Below, piece by piece: positions 25,425 to 33,768 of a stretch of DNA of 64,000 bases. The stretch is from positions 1 to 64,000 of the forward strand of contig CAZWYL010000002.1 in NCBI GenBank assembly GCA_964638225.1, read 5' to 3'. Made by a program: the position numbers and the translations under genes. The notes below the pieces were generated by a model that was not told the DNA's origin, made no database searches, and saw nothing but the letters and a program-made list of their open reading frames with translations. The stretch's first letter is position 1. Every line of letters starts with the position of its first letter. This DNA is from WJKK01 sp964638225 (GTDB taxonomy: Bacteria; Patescibacteriota; WWE3; UBA101185; UBA10185).

Positions 25425-25701
25425 ACAGGAGGTTAAGGTAGAAAAAAGTAAAACAGAGAAAGGGTGGAAGTTTAATGTAACGGTCAATGAGAAGGGAAGC
25501 AGTACGAGACACCAAGTTACCATGAGCAAAGACTTTTATACAAGTCTAGATACAAAAACCAAGCCTGAGGAAATCATCAAGAAAAGCTTTAATTTTTTAC
25601 TGGAAAGAGAACCGAAGGAAATGATCCTGTCAAAATTTGATGTTACGGTAATATCTAGATATTTCCCTGAATTTGAGAATCAAATTAAAGAAAGATTGTA
25701 A
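25417..25701 (+). CDS. Small soluble protein coupled to the rescue factor
   Basis: 94 residues, beta-rich start (GWKFNVTVNEKGSSTRHQVTM) then two helical stretches. AAAAGGAGGAAAT just before the ATG is a good ribosome-binding site, and the eight-base overlap with the release-factor-like gene implies translational coupling. No family recognised. Partnership with the rescue factor is inferred from position alone. Confidence 0.75.
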   Translation: MTKQEVKVEKSKTEKGWKFNVTVNEKGSSTRHQVTMSKDFYTSLDTKTKPEEIIKKSFNFLLEREPKEMILSKFDVTVISRYFPEFENQIKERL

Positions 25702-25749
25702 AATTTTAGACTGTCATCCCTAGATAAGGTCAATAAACATAAAATACTA

Positions 25750-26883
25750 ATGAGAAAGATCAGCAGCTCACTGAAAATTTTGGGGATCGCTACCACAGTT
25801 GGTATTATCTTCCTTTTTCTTTCATCTAATAGATCTCCTTTTAAACAACAGGATGACCTTGATCAATTTGATCAGAAGAATCCAAACAGGAACATCGCCA
25901 ATAAAAAAAACCAAAATAAAGAGATCACAAAAGATGTTGTTATTGTTGAAAACCTTGAGGTACCTTGGGAAATGGTCTTTTTATCTGATAAAAATCTATT
26001 AATTACAGAGCGTACGGGTAAGCTTATTCTTGTGGAAGAGGGTGTAAAGTCAGAAATCACAATCCCTAATGTCAGAGCAGTGGGAGAGGGGGGACTTTTG
26101 GGTTTGGCTTTAGATCCCAATTTCTCAAACAACAAATACATTTATTTGTACCTAACAACAGAAGGAAACAACGGACCAGTAAACAAAGTGAATCGTTACA
26201 CATTTTCTGAAAAATCATTAAATAACAAGCTAAATATTCTAGATAATATACCTGCGGGAACTATCCATAATGGCGGAAGAATAAAATTCGGTCCAGATAA
26301 CTATCTATACATCACAACAGGAGATGCAGGCATACCCGATTTAGCGCAGGATCTCAATTCTTTGGCAGGAAAAATCCTCAGAATCGAAAAAGACGGATCA
26401 ATTCCACCCGGCAATCCCTTTTCCAATGAAATATATACTTACGGGCATAGAAATCCGCAAGGATTAACTTGGGATTCCAAAGGCAATCTCTGGGCAACAG
26501 AGCATGGACCAACTGCAAATGACGAAATAAACGTGATTTACAGCGGACAAAATTACGGGTGGCCAGAAATAACAGGAGAGGAGACTGCAAATAACATGGA
26601 AACTCCAACTCTAACATCCGGATCAAATTTTACTTGGGCACCTGCAGGAATTACTTACCTCAACGGAAGAATCTATTTCGGAGGATTACGAAGTCAAACC
26701 CTTTTTTCAATTAATCCAGAGGAAGAACCTTTAAATACAACAAGTAAAATAGAAAATATTTATGGAAGAATTAGAATAGTGACCAAAGATCAAAATGATA
26801 ATTTATATATCGGTACAAGCAACCTGGATGGTAGGGGAAACCCGGAAGGGGATGACGATAAAATAGTTAAAATATCCTTATAA
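25750..26883 (+). CDS. PQQ-dependent sugar dehydrogenase family (soluble aldose/sorbosone type)
   Basis: 377 residues. N-terminal signal anchor (about 8-26), then a six-bladed propeller. Motifs include LEVPWEMVFL, GEGGLLGLALDPNF, TIHNGGRIKFGPDNYLYI, YGHRNPQGLTWD and TEHGPTANDEIN, all characteristic of the GSDH (YliI/soluble glucose dehydrogenase) family, in which His and Asp in these segments bind PQQ and Ca2+. It would oxidise an aldose outside the membrane. Since small-genome bacteria rarely make PQQ, cofactor capture or a non-enzymatic role is possible. A TAAAAT lies four bases before the ATG. Confidence 0.88.
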   Translation: MRKISSSLKILGIATTVGIIFLFLSSNRSPFKQQDDLDQFDQKNPNRNIANKKNQNKEITKDVVIVENLEVPWEMVFLSDKNLLITERTGKLILVEEGVKSEITIPNVRAVGEGGLLGLALDPNFSNNKYIYLYLTTEGNNGPVNKVNRYTFSEKSLNNKLNILDNIPAGTIHNGGRIKFGPDNYLYITTGDAGIPDLAQDLNSLAGKILRIEKDGSIPPGNPFSNEIYTYGHRNPQGLTWDSKGNLWATEHGPTANDEINVIYSGQNYGWPEITGEETANNMETPTLTSGSNFTWAPAGITYLNGRIYFGGLRSQTLFSINPEEEPLNTTSKIENIYGRIRIVTKDQNDNLYIGTSNLDGRGNPEGDDDKIVKISL

Positions 26884-26957
26884 ACCAAAAGGCAAAAAAC
26901 TTTAGGAAAATAGATCATCTTGAAAGACATTAATGAAATTTAATAAATCGGGGTAAC

Positions 26958-27006
26958 GAGGTGTAAAAGCTCCTTTAAATCCTAATAAAGAAGAATTTTA
27001 CACCTC
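26958..27006 (-). terminator. Long hairpin at the 3' end of the 63-residue membrane protein gene
   Basis: GAGGTGTAAAA 26958-26968 and TTTTACACCTC 26996-27006 are a perfect 11-bp inverted repeat. An inner near-match (CTCCTTTA / TAAAGAAG) extends the stem. There is no T tract after it on either strand beyond four A/T, so it may be an mRNA-stabilising rather than classic terminator structure. It may serve the convergent sugar dehydrogenase gene too. Confidence 0.7.
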
Positions 27007-27022
27007 AAAAAGACACCCAAGA

Positions 27023-27214
27023 CTACCACCTAAACAGCCACCTACAAATCAACATTCCTGCAGTCAAAAGCCAGAACACTGCAAGTAAAGCGAATACATC
27101 GGGAACTCTTACAGTCCCTGAAACTTCAAGCCATATAACTAGAGCCAGCGGCCCTACAGAAAATACCAAAATGGCAAGAGCTAAAACAGCGGCTTCCCTC
27201 ATGCAATCAAACAT
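27023..27214 (-). CDS. 63-residue two-helix membrane protein
   Basis: Start chosen at MFDCMREAAV because AAGGAG lies five bases before it; the longer frame to 27253 lacks a site. Two hydrophobic helices (about 8-28 and 35-58) with a basic, Trp-rich end (CRWLFRW). G+C-richer than its neighbours, Shine-Dalgarno led, and closed by a perfect hairpin, like the other dispersed small genes of this type. Function unknown. Confidence 0.65.
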   Translation of the reverse strand: MFDCMREAAVLALAILVFSVGPLALVIWLEVSGTVRVPDVFALLAVFWLLTAGMLICRWLFRW

Positions 27215-27358
27215 ATCCTCTCCTTTTCTAGCACTTTCTTTCGGATATACCAAGATAGCAACATTATAACAACAACAACCCTATCGGTCAATACTATAGG
27301 TTTCCGACGTTGAAGAGTTAAGTCGAATATTAACCAAATTCTGGTAAAATATGATTAT

Positions 27359-27754
27359 ATGAATCAATCAGAATGGTACGCCCAACTCAAAAAACCCTCT
27401 TTTGCTCCTCCAAGCAATCTATTTGGGCCTGTATGGACTGTCCTTTACCTAATTATTTTTATCACCTATGGATATGTTTTCAACTTATTCCTAAAAAAGA
27501 AGATTTCCTTTGTAATCATTCTGCCATTTATCCTGAACCTTCTCTTTAACATACTCTTTACTCCGCTTCAATTTGGGTTAAAAAATAACTATCTAGCTCT
27601 ATTAGATATCATCCTGGTTTTGATAACCTTAATTTGGGCAATGTTTTCTATATACAAATACTCCAAATGGATTGCCTTCGCCCAAATTCCTTATCTATTA
27701 TGGGTGATATTTGCTACTATCCTGCAAATTTCAATAACCTACTTAAACATATAG
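27359..27754 (+). CDS. tspO: TspO/MBR family membrane protein
   Basis: 131 residues, five transmembrane helices. Signature residues: WYAQLKKPSFAPPSNLFGPVWTVLY at the start (here cited as WYxxLxKPxFxPP and GPVWTxLY) and the Trp/Asn-rich third helix (LNLLFNILFTPLQF). TspO binds porphyrins and other hydrophobic ligands and has a regulatory or stress role in bacteria. A TAAAAT lies eight bases before the ATG, near the leaderless pattern. Adjacent to the DUF2177 gene in the same direction. Confidence 0.9.
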   Translation: MNQSEWYAQLKKPSFAPPSNLFGPVWTVLYLIIFITYGYVFNLFLKKKISFVIILPFILNLLFNILFTPLQFGLKNNYLALLDIILVLITLIWAMFSIYKYSKWIAFAQIPYLLWVIFATILQISITYLNI

Positions 27755-27792
27755 TCAAAAAGCGAGAGAACCTTTCGTGCTAAAATATAAAC

Positions 27793-28200
27793 ATGGATTT
27801 AACTTTCTACATTAAACTTTATATCTTGACTTTTCTGGTTTTCTTGGGAATTGACTCGGTGTGGTTAACTCAAATCGCTCCGAAGTTCTATCAGGAAAAT
27901 ATAGGACATCTACTGGCGGAAAAACCTAATTTAGCTGCAGCTGGATTGTTTTATCTGATAAACATATTTGGTGTAATTATATTTGCTGTAATTCCGGGTT
28001 TAAATAAACAATCATGGCCGATTACTTTTTACTATGGTGCGTTATACGGTCTTGTAACATATGCAACCTATGACCTTACAAATCTAGCAACACTAAAAGA
28101 CTGGCCTTTAAAGGTAACAGTGATAGATATTCTTTGGGGAATTACACTAAGCGCAGCGGTAGCAACCGCCGGTTATTTTATCGGAGACAAGCTTCTTTAA
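27793..28200 (+). CDS. DUF2177 family membrane protein
   Basis: 135 residues, four transmembrane helices. The strongly conserved GIDSVWLTQIAPKFYQENIG start and YGLVTYATYDLTNLATLKDWP centre are typical of DUF2177. Function unknown in the family. TAAAAT at 27781-27786 is exactly six bases before the ATG, so it has its own promoter despite the closeness of tspO. Its stop lies three bases from the end of the convergent gene. Confidence 0.88.
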   Translation: MDLTFYIKLYILTFLVFLGIDSVWLTQIAPKFYQENIGHLLAEKPNLAAAGLFYLINIFGVIIFAVIPGLNKQSWPITFYYGALYGLVTYATYDLTNLATLKDWPLKVTVIDILWGITLSAAVATAGYFIGDKLL

Positions 28201-28203
28201 AAA

Positions 28204-29004
28204 TTAGTCTTCTTTCTTGGGAGACCAAGGAAAAAAGGCGTTAGTTCTCTTCTTGTACTCTTGAAAATCAAGATTATCCGAGTATTTTTCTTCAAGCATA
28301 GGTATTCCGGAAACTTTAAGTATGAGAAAAGTTATCAGTAGGGGACTAACAACAGCCAAATAACCCAAGGGCATATCAACCACGATCAAAAAAATTCCCC
28401 ACCACTGAGTAACCTCTCCAAAATAATTCGGGTGTCTTGTGTATCTCCATAATCCCTCAGTCATAATTTTACCTCTATTATTCGGGTCATTTATAAATCT
28501 AGTCAACTGGAGATCTCCAACACTTTCAAAAATAAAACCTACCAGCCAAACTAGAGATCCTAAAAAAGTAAGAATGGAGAAATTAGAGGGTTGGAAAGAT
28601 GCAACAACAGCAGAACTACTTATTATCAACATAAAAAATCCTTGTAGAAGAAAAACCTGGAAATAAGACCTAGCGAGGAACCATTTTCCCCATTCCTCCC
28701 GCCACTTAGCATATCTAGGATCCTCTTTTTTATCTTTGTTTCTCATATAGATGTGTATTGCTAGACGAAAACCCCAGATAGTAGTCAAAATCAAAATCAC
28801 CGTAAAATTTGCATAATTCAAAAATTCGAGCCCTATTTCACGAAACAAAAGACCCCAGACAACTGCCACAAAACCTAAACCCCAAGCGATATCTGCCACA
28901 TCATTGCGCTTTAACCACAGGGAAATTCCAAACCAGATAGTCATATAAATAAATATTAGAACTCCTGAAAAAATAAAAATAGAAGATAAAGCTGAATCTA
29001 TCAT
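28204..29004 (-). CDS. DUF1295 family (steroid 5-alpha-reductase-like) membrane protein
   Basis: 266 residues. The start M-I-D-S-A-L-S-S is preferred over the longer frame to 29070 because TATAAT on this strand (29011-29016) is exactly six bases before it. About six transmembrane helices; conserved DVAWGLGF, GLWRYTRHPNYFGEVTQWWG and the final EEKY segment match DUF1295, related to isoprenylcysteine methyltransferase and sterol reductase folds. The enzyme activity is unproven in bacteria. The 22 residues discarded include no conserved motif. Confidence 0.9.
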   Translation of the reverse strand: MIDSALSSIFIFSGVLIFIYMTIWFGISLWLKRNDVADIAWGLGFVAVVWGLLFREIGLEFLNYANFTVILILTTIWGFRLAIHIYMRNKDKKEDPRYAKWREEWGKWFLARSYFQVFLLQGFFMLIISSSAVVASFQPSNFSILTFLGSLVWLVGFIFESVGDLQLTRFINDPNNRGKIMTEGLWRYTRHPNYFGEVTQWWGIFLIVVDMPLGYLAVVSPLLITFLILKVSGIPMLEEKYSDNLDFQEYKKRTNAFFPWSPKKED

Positions 29005-29084
29005 GAGTTGATTATATAATATAAATGGAGTTGCCTCCATCTGATGAAGAAAAACATACAACAAAAACAAAGCAAATTTAAAGC

Positions 29085-29588
29085 ATGAGAAAAATAACTG
29101 TAAACGATTTAATGCAATCCGGCTATACCTATTATCTTCAAGAACCGCTGGGTGAGGAATTCGATCCAGAATTCAAGCCGGAACTAACTCCAAAACAAAT
29201 GCTAAAAATGGGCGTGTTCGGAGGAAAGTACATGACCGATTGTAAAGATGAGTTTCCGGATGAATGGTATGAAAAAGCAAAACTCTGCCCCGAATTTCAC
29301 GACCCGAAGCTAAATTACTTTGAAGTTAACGCAAGCCAACCTCTATCTGTTTGGAGAAAAAAGGGCTGGATCTATCATGAAGATCCCCGCGGTTGGTTTC
29401 AATGGTACTGCAGATACTATATGGGGAGAAGAATTCCCGAGGAAGACGAAAGACAAATTAAGCGCTGGAAATCCTATAAAAGACATCTAGCTCAAGTTAA
29501 GAAAAATTGCCTCAAAGGTGACCTTAGCTGCAGAAGAAAGCAAAGACAGAGTTTATTGCATTGGGCATACGATAGCAGAAAAATCTAA
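29085..29588 (+). CDS. Conserved soluble protein, Trp/Tyr-rich, unknown function
   Basis: 167 residues. It contains EFDPEFKPELTPKQMLKMGVFGGKYM and, further on, WIYHEDPRGWFQWYCRYYMGRR (quoted here in pieces: GVFGGKYM; DPRGWFQWYCRYYMGRR), with basic residues after it. I recall similar proteins of unknown role across bacteria and eukaryotes with a GWFxWYxRYxxGRR motif. No membrane segment. The dense aromatic/basic core suggests nucleic-acid or nucleotide binding, but this is speculation. Confidence 0.75.
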   Translation: MRKITVNDLMQSGYTYYLQEPLGEEFDPEFKPELTPKQMLKMGVFGGKYMTDCKDEFPDEWYEKAKLCPEFHDPKLNYFEVNASQPLSVWRKKGWIYHEDPRGWFQWYCRYYMGRRIPEEDERQIKRWKSYKRHLAQVKKNCLKGDLSCRRKQRQSLLHWAYDSRKI

Positions 29589-29687
29589 CAGGTGGGATGA
29601 ACACATGAAAAACACCTTCAAAATTTAAACTAGAAATAAAGACGTCTAATTAGTTATTTTCTAACTCGATTAATTTATAATTAAAAC

Positions 29688-30074
29688 ATGATTAATTTAA
29701 CAATAAAATCAAGTGCCAAAAAAGAAATAATAGATATTACCGATGAAATACAAAATATAATTAGAGAAGAAAATGCTTCAGAAGGAATCTGTAAAATTTT
29801 TGTGTTACATACAACATGTGCTCTTACTACAGGAGACCTGGATCCAAAAACCGATAAAGATTATCTAACAGCAATAGAAAAAATGTTTCCAAAAGGTAAC
29901 TATTTTCACCCACACAACCCCGAACACGTAGGAGATCATATAATGTCTTCTATAATAGGAAATTCAGTTTCTATACCCGTAGAAAAAGGAAAACTCTCGC
30001 TTGGAACCTGGCAACGAATCATATTAATTGAGCTCAACGGACCTAGAGAAAGGAGCCTTAATATTTCCCTATAA
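29688..30074 (+). CDS. YjbQ/UPF0047 family protein
   Basis: 128 residues, about the usual family length. VLHTTCALTT (about 43-52) and the His-rich HPHNPEHVGDHIMSS (about 85-99) with GTWQRIILIELNGPRER at the end are family hallmarks. YjbQ has been described as having a secondary thiamine-phosphate synthase activity. TATAAT at 29676-29681 is exactly six bases before the ATG, and the gene abuts the stop of the convergent gene at 30075. Confidence 0.93.
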   Translation: MINLTIKSSAKKEIIDITDEIQNIIREENASEGICKIFVLHTTCALTTGDLDPKTDKDYLTAIEKMFPKGNYFHPHNPEHVGDHIMSSIIGNSVSIPVEKGKLSLGTWQRIILIELNGPRERSLNISL

Positions 30075-31013
30075 CTATAGGGAATAATCTATTTCTTCTA
30101 AATCCTCGTAATCCTCTATTAGATCCTCTTCCTCAGATGTTTTCTCCTCTGCTTCATCTTGAATGGTAAAAACGGTTTCTTCTGAAGAATATCCTGAAAA
30201 TAACCGAGAAAACCATCCGAAAACGCTAAATAGGTCCTCTCTTTCATGAAGATATGAATTTACCTCTTCTTGCTTCTGTTCTAACCTTGCTATTTCCTGA
30301 TCCAGCTCCTCGACAGATTCGTCAGAAACTTTTTCCTTTACCTGCTCTAACCTCCTCAAGGTATTTTCGTTTCTAACCTGCTGTGATCTAAGCTCTCCTA
30401 GGTTCTTGTAGTCGGGACCAAAAAGAAGATTTTTCCAACCCGGGCGCTTCTCTTCTTGTTCTAGCACATCAGCTGTAGTCAAAAAATCACTCGTGGTTTC
30501 CTCAACTATTTCCTGTAACTCATCCGCTGTTTCCGGGTCGAAATCCTCACTTCTTACTGTCTCTGCAATCTTCCTAATTCCTTTAAAAGCGTCGCTGGCC
30601 TCATTTCTGTAATAACCAGACATACCCCTTCGATCATCAAATTTGGGCCCCCTAGATAAAGGAGTCTGATCTTCATCTTCTTCATTCTCATCCGAGTCTA
30701 AAAATTCAGAGTCTAAATCCTCTTCTTCATCATCCGAATCTAACATAAAAACATCATCCGAAACCATCTTAGCCTTATCCGATCTACCAAGATCACTCGG
30801 TATATTTGAGGAAGGGGCCTTACCCTTGGAGATGGTGAAGCGATTATCACTACGTCCAAGTATATAACCATTGTTATTTCTTAGATGATTTGTCGTGAAG
30901 CTGTAGGCAAGAGCCACAGAACTGACTGCGGCGAATATTACACCTAGGACCGCCATAAATAAACCGGGTAATCTATTAATATCTATGAGTTTGGAATTTT
31001 TGTGTTTGGGCAT
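30075..31013 (-). CDS. Single-pass membrane protein with acidic and coiled-coil regions
   Basis: 312 residues. One N-terminal helix (about 15-37), then a Ser/Asp-rich region with an extremely acidic run (about 92-115), a helical segment, and a predicted coiled coil (about 215-255, LRSQQVRNENTLRRLEQVKEK). The C-terminus is again acidic. No enzyme motif. TATACT on this strand (31020-31025) is exactly six bases before the ATG. It could be a surface or periplasmic tether; no family recognised. Confidence 0.7.
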   Translation of the reverse strand: MPKHKNSKLIDINRLPGLFMAVLGVIFAAVSSVALAYSFTTNHLRNNNGYILGRSDNRFTISKGKAPSSNIPSDLGRSDKAKMVSDDVFMLDSDDEEEDLDSEFLDSDENEEDEDQTPLSRGPKFDDRRGMSGYYRNEASDAFKGIRKIAETVRSEDFDPETADELQEIVEETTSDFLTTADVLEQEEKRPGWKNLLFGPDYKNLGELRSQQVRNENTLRRLEQVKEKVSDESVEELDQEIARLEQKQEEVNSYLHEREDLFSVFGWFSRLFSGYSSEETVFTIQDEAEEKTSEEEDLIEDYEDLEEIDYSL

Positions 31014-31086
31014 ATTCCAAGTATAAGCACTTAAAAAGTTAAATTCAACATTTAGTATACTTACTGAAGAAGCTTCGCAAACCAGC

Positions 31087-31524
31087 CTATCTATTATATA
31101 AACCTATTAATTCATCCTTCTCCAAAACATGATCTTGCATAGATTCTTCTAATTGACCTTTTGAAGCCCCCTCATCAAGATCGAGCGTTGTGTTCAAAGC
31201 ATACAACTCAAAAAAATACCTATGATTTTCTCCCTTAGGAGGGCACATTGGATAATAACCCAATGAACCTCCATCATTTTTGCCAGAAATTCCCACACCT
31301 TCAACATTCTCTTTTAATCCGGAAACTTGGGGGTCTATGTTCCACAATAACCAGTGAACAAAATCCATATTAGGAGCATCGGGATCGTGCACAATTAAAA
31401 CAAGGCTCCTTGCGCCCTCTGGAATATCCGTGAAGATTAAAGGGGGGCTAGCCCTATCTCCATCGCAGCTATACTTAATAGGAATAGTATCCTTATTTGA
31501 AAATGCTTTACTCTTTATTTCCAT
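31087..31524 (-). CDS. PEBP family protein (YbhB/YbcL type)
   Basis: 145 residues. YSCDGDRASPPLIF, LIVHDPDAPN (DPDAP box) and HWLLWNI form the phosphatidylethanolamine-binding protein signature; the C-terminal HRYFFELYAL is also typical. Cytoplasmic small-ligand-binding protein of unknown role in bacteria. A TTGACA and TTATAT-like promoter with about 17-base spacing lies upstream on the minus strand, overlapping the promoter of the divergent gene at 31598. Confidence 0.93.
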   Translation of the reverse strand: MEIKSKAFSNKDTIPIKYSCDGDRASPPLIFTDIPEGARSLVLIVHDPDAPNMDFVHWLLWNIDPQVSGLKENVEGVGISGKNDGGSLGYYPMCPPKGENHRYFFELYALNTTLDLDEGASKGQLEESMQDHVLEKDELIGLYNR

Positions 31525-31597
31525 TACTTGCTACATTAAATATAAAACTTAAAAATGCCTTCTGTCAAAAAGAAGTAAATACTTTATAATGATTTTG

Positions 31598-32140
31598 ATG
31601 GAAAATAGCAGTAAAATTTCTATTGTCGTTGCCCTAATTACTGTAATTTTTTTTGGCTTGTGGCTTAAGATAATCTCTTATAACGAGGTATGCGGTTGGC
31701 AACCAAACGCTTTGGAGAATAAAATAAGTAAAGAATGGCCCTGCAATTGTATTGGATATACAGAAGCCGCAGTAACTGCAGACTACATAAAAAGCTACTG
31801 CACTGGAATAAATATCTCTTATAATAAACTCCTAAACCTACCTATCACCAAAAATCAGCAAGTCCCTTTATATACAGAAGCAGAAGATATAAAAACTTTG
31901 GCAATAAAGACACTAAATTTTGACACTAAAGAACCAATAAGAGATGGCACGGTCGTAGTGCAAGATATTAATGCTAAAACAGTAAAAGAACAATCAGTTG
32001 ATGAAAATGGAAAAACAACCTTTCTGTTGCCGCAAGGGCTATATGTGGTAAGGATGAAATCCGAATATACCGGAAAGGAAGGAATTAATTTAGAAGATAA
32101 CCTTAATTTAACCCTTGAATTTATCAAAACCTTTCAATAA
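31598..32140 (+). CDS. Membrane-anchored protein with Cys residues and a beta-sandwich-like C-terminus
   Basis: 180 residues from M-E-N-S-S-K. An earlier ATG at 31589 overlaps the -10 TATAAT (31585-31590), so the later start, seven bases downstream, is preferred. One N-terminal helix (about 7-26), several Cys in the next 55 residues (VCGW, WPCNCIG, YCTG), then a region like KEPIRDGTVVVQDINAKT... GKTTFLLPQGLYVVRM that resembles carboxypeptidase-regulatory or CnaB-like folds. Probably exposed outside the membrane. Confidence 0.65.
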   Translation: MENSSKISIVVALITVIFFGLWLKIISYNEVCGWQPNALENKISKEWPCNCIGYTEAAVTADYIKSYCTGINISYNKLLNLPITKNQQVPLYTEAEDIKTLAIKTLNFDTKEPIRDGTVVVQDINAKTVKEQSVDENGKTTFLLPQGLYVVRMKSEYTGKEGINLEDNLNLTLEFIKTFQ

Positions 32141-32238
32141 ATTCTACTCGAAAAACACCCAAGCTTCAAAAAAACTAACTTAAATCTTCTAAATTGAGAG
32201 GGACTCATCATAACCCAAAATCTAGAATAAAAAATATC

Positions 32239-32268
32239 TTGACAACCTATCACTTGAGTTGATAGATT
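32239..32268 (+). promoter_or_regulatory. Promoter with palindromic operator upstream of htrA
   Basis: TTGACA at 32239-32244 is a perfect -35. TAGATT (32263-32268) is a possible -10 at 18 bases. Between them lies the palindrome TATCA-CTTGAGT-TGATA (32248-32264). Its CTTGAGT centre equals one half of the HAIR element bound by HspR, but the second half (ACTCAAG) is absent. A repressor site for a heat-shock-type gene is a reasonable inference. Confidence 0.5.
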
Positions 32269-32308
32269 GACAATGCAGATTTAAAACAAAAAACTTAATG
32301 ACAAATCT

Positions 32309-33508
32309 ATGAAAAATAACAAAATCAAATCATTTATTCTAGGATCGCTCTCGGCAACAGTTTTTATACTTGTAATTGCCATTGTAGCGGCGGGCGGTAT
32401 ATACATTGACAGAAAATATGAACTGCCTTTTTTAGATAAATATATTCCAACTAAGGAAAGGTCTCCTGTTGTTACAGAAAAAGAAAGAACACCTCGAACT
32501 AATATGTGTGATCTCTCAACTGCAGATATTGCAGAAGAAGTTTCCAACTCAGTAGTAACGGTATCCGTAACAAAAGTTCAAGCCAGCCTTAATCAAAGAG
32601 ATTTCTTTAATTTTTTTGATTTTTTTGGCCAGACTCCTGAAATTCCACGCGGCGAACCTGAGGAAATACAACGTGATATTGGTACGGGATTTATAGTAGG
32701 GGAAGAGAAATTTGTGATTACCAACAAACATGTTGTAAGCGACACAAATGCAAATTACAGCATCATAGACAAACAGGAAAATGAATACGAAGTCTCAAAA
32801 GTCTACAGAGATCCCGCAAATGATATAGCAATTTTGCAAGTACAGGATCTTGAAAATCCCTCTGCCATATTGGGAGATTCCGATGAAATAAGAGTAGGAG
32901 AAGAAGTAATAGCCATAGGAACAGCTTTGGGAGAATTCAGACACACCGTAACTAAAGGCGTTATCTCAGGGCTGGGAAGAGGTATAACTGCCAGAGGAGC
33001 TTTCGGTACTCACGTTGAATCCCTCGAAAATATAATCCAAACCGATGCGGCAGTAAATCCAGGTAATTCAGGGGGTCCACTTATAGATAGCTGTGGAAGA
33101 GTGATTGGTGTAAACGTTGCAACTTCTCAGCAAGCAGAAAATATCGGTTTTGCAATTCCAATAAATGTTATCAAACAAGCCATTGATAACTTTAATGAAA
33201 CAGGACAATTTAACAGGCCCTTCCTTGGAGTGCGATATACTATGATCACAGAACAAGCGGCCATTAGAAATGAAATACCTAGAGGCGCCTATGTAGTTGA
33301 AGTAGTAGAGAGCTCAAGTGCAGAAGAAGCTGGAATTAAAGAAGGCGACATAATAACAAAATTCGACGGAGAGAAACTTACCAAAGAAAATCTAGCTACC
33401 TTAATTTCAAGAAAAAAGATAGGAGACGAAATTACAATCGAGATCTTCGACTGGGAAGATGAAGAGCTAGAAGAAGTCTCAGTTACTTTGAAAGAGGCGA
33501 CAAACTAA
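32309..33508 (+). CDS. htrA: HtrA/DegP-like serine protease with PDZ domain
   Basis: 399 residues. Membrane anchor (about 9-31); trypsin-like domain with the full triad: His141 (TNKHVVS), Asp172 (DPANDIAIL), Ser254 (NPGNSGGPL); then one PDZ domain (about 300-395, VVEVVESSSAEEAGIKEGD). It degrades or refolds damaged envelope proteins. A Phe/Asp-rich insertion (NFFDFFGQTPEIP) near residue 100 resembles the LA loop of DegP-type enzymes. The promoter holds a palindrome suggesting stress regulation. Confidence 0.97.
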   Translation: MKNNKIKSFILGSLSATVFILVIAIVAAGGIYIDRKYELPFLDKYIPTKERSPVVTEKERTPRTNMCDLSTADIAEEVSNSVVTVSVTKVQASLNQRDFFNFFDFFGQTPEIPRGEPEEIQRDIGTGFIVGEEKFVITNKHVVSDTNANYSIIDKQENEYEVSKVYRDPANDIAILQVQDLENPSAILGDSDEIRVGEEVIAIGTALGEFRHTVTKGVISGLGRGITARGAFGTHVESLENIIQTDAAVNPGNSGGPLIDSCGRVIGVNVATSQQAENIGFAIPINVIKQAIDNFNETGQFNRPFLGVRYTMITEQAAIRNEIPRGAYVVEVVESSSAEEAGIKEGDIITKFDGEKLTKENLATLISRKKIGDEITIEIFDWEDEELEEVSVTLKEATN

Positions 33509-33604
33509 TCACCAACGAGCTGTCCTAAAGTTCTTATATTAAATACACCGCATATGTTAACATAAAAACAATGAACTGGGATCTTCTATTAAAGGGGGTT
33601 ACTG

Positions 33605-33685
33605 ATGGGTGTTCCAAGAGTAGTAGTGTGTGTTATCTTGGTTGGTCTGCTAATTTGTCTAGATAAAAGACCGAAACACAACTAA
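33605..33685 (+). CDS. 26-residue membrane peptide
   Basis: ATG-to-TAA frame encoding M-G-V-P-R, a hydrophobic stretch of about 15 residues (VVVCVILVGLLICL) and D-K-R-P-K-H-N. AAAGGGGG six bases before the ATG is a strong ribosome-binding site, and a hairpin starts seven bases after the stop, so it has all the parts of a real gene. An overlapping 31-codon frame from 33571 lacks such a site. Resembles small single-helix regulatory or toxin-like peptides; function unknown. Confidence 0.5.
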   Translation: MGVPRVVVCVILVGLLICLDKRPKHN

Positions 33686-33691
33686 GTTGAG

Positions 33692-33743
33692 CCTGCTCGG
33701 GTTATAAATAGAATAAAGTTTTCTTATATATGGTCCGAGCAGG
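33692..33743 (+). terminator. Hairpin after the 26-residue peptide gene
   Basis: CCTGCTCGG 33692-33700 and CCGAGCAGG 33735-33743 are perfect 9-bp arms around a 34-base AT-rich loop with inner partial pairing (ATAA/TTAT). No T tract. It resembles the long hairpins after the other dispersed small genes. Confidence 0.65.
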
Positions 33744-33768
33744 ATAGATCTTAAATCTAAAAGTATAA

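Noticed and set aside
29005..29070. Longer N-terminus of the DUF1295 protein
   Set aside because: It overlaps the promoter; TATAAT lies six bases before the internal Met.
32248..32264. Full HAIR or CIRCE element before htrA
   Set aside because: Only one CTTGAGT half is present and the CIRCE arms are absent; reported only as an unassigned palindrome.
33571..33666. 31-codon frame overlapping the 26-residue peptide gene
   Set aside because: No ribosome-binding site or -10 box at a useful distance; the inner frame has both a site and a membrane helix.
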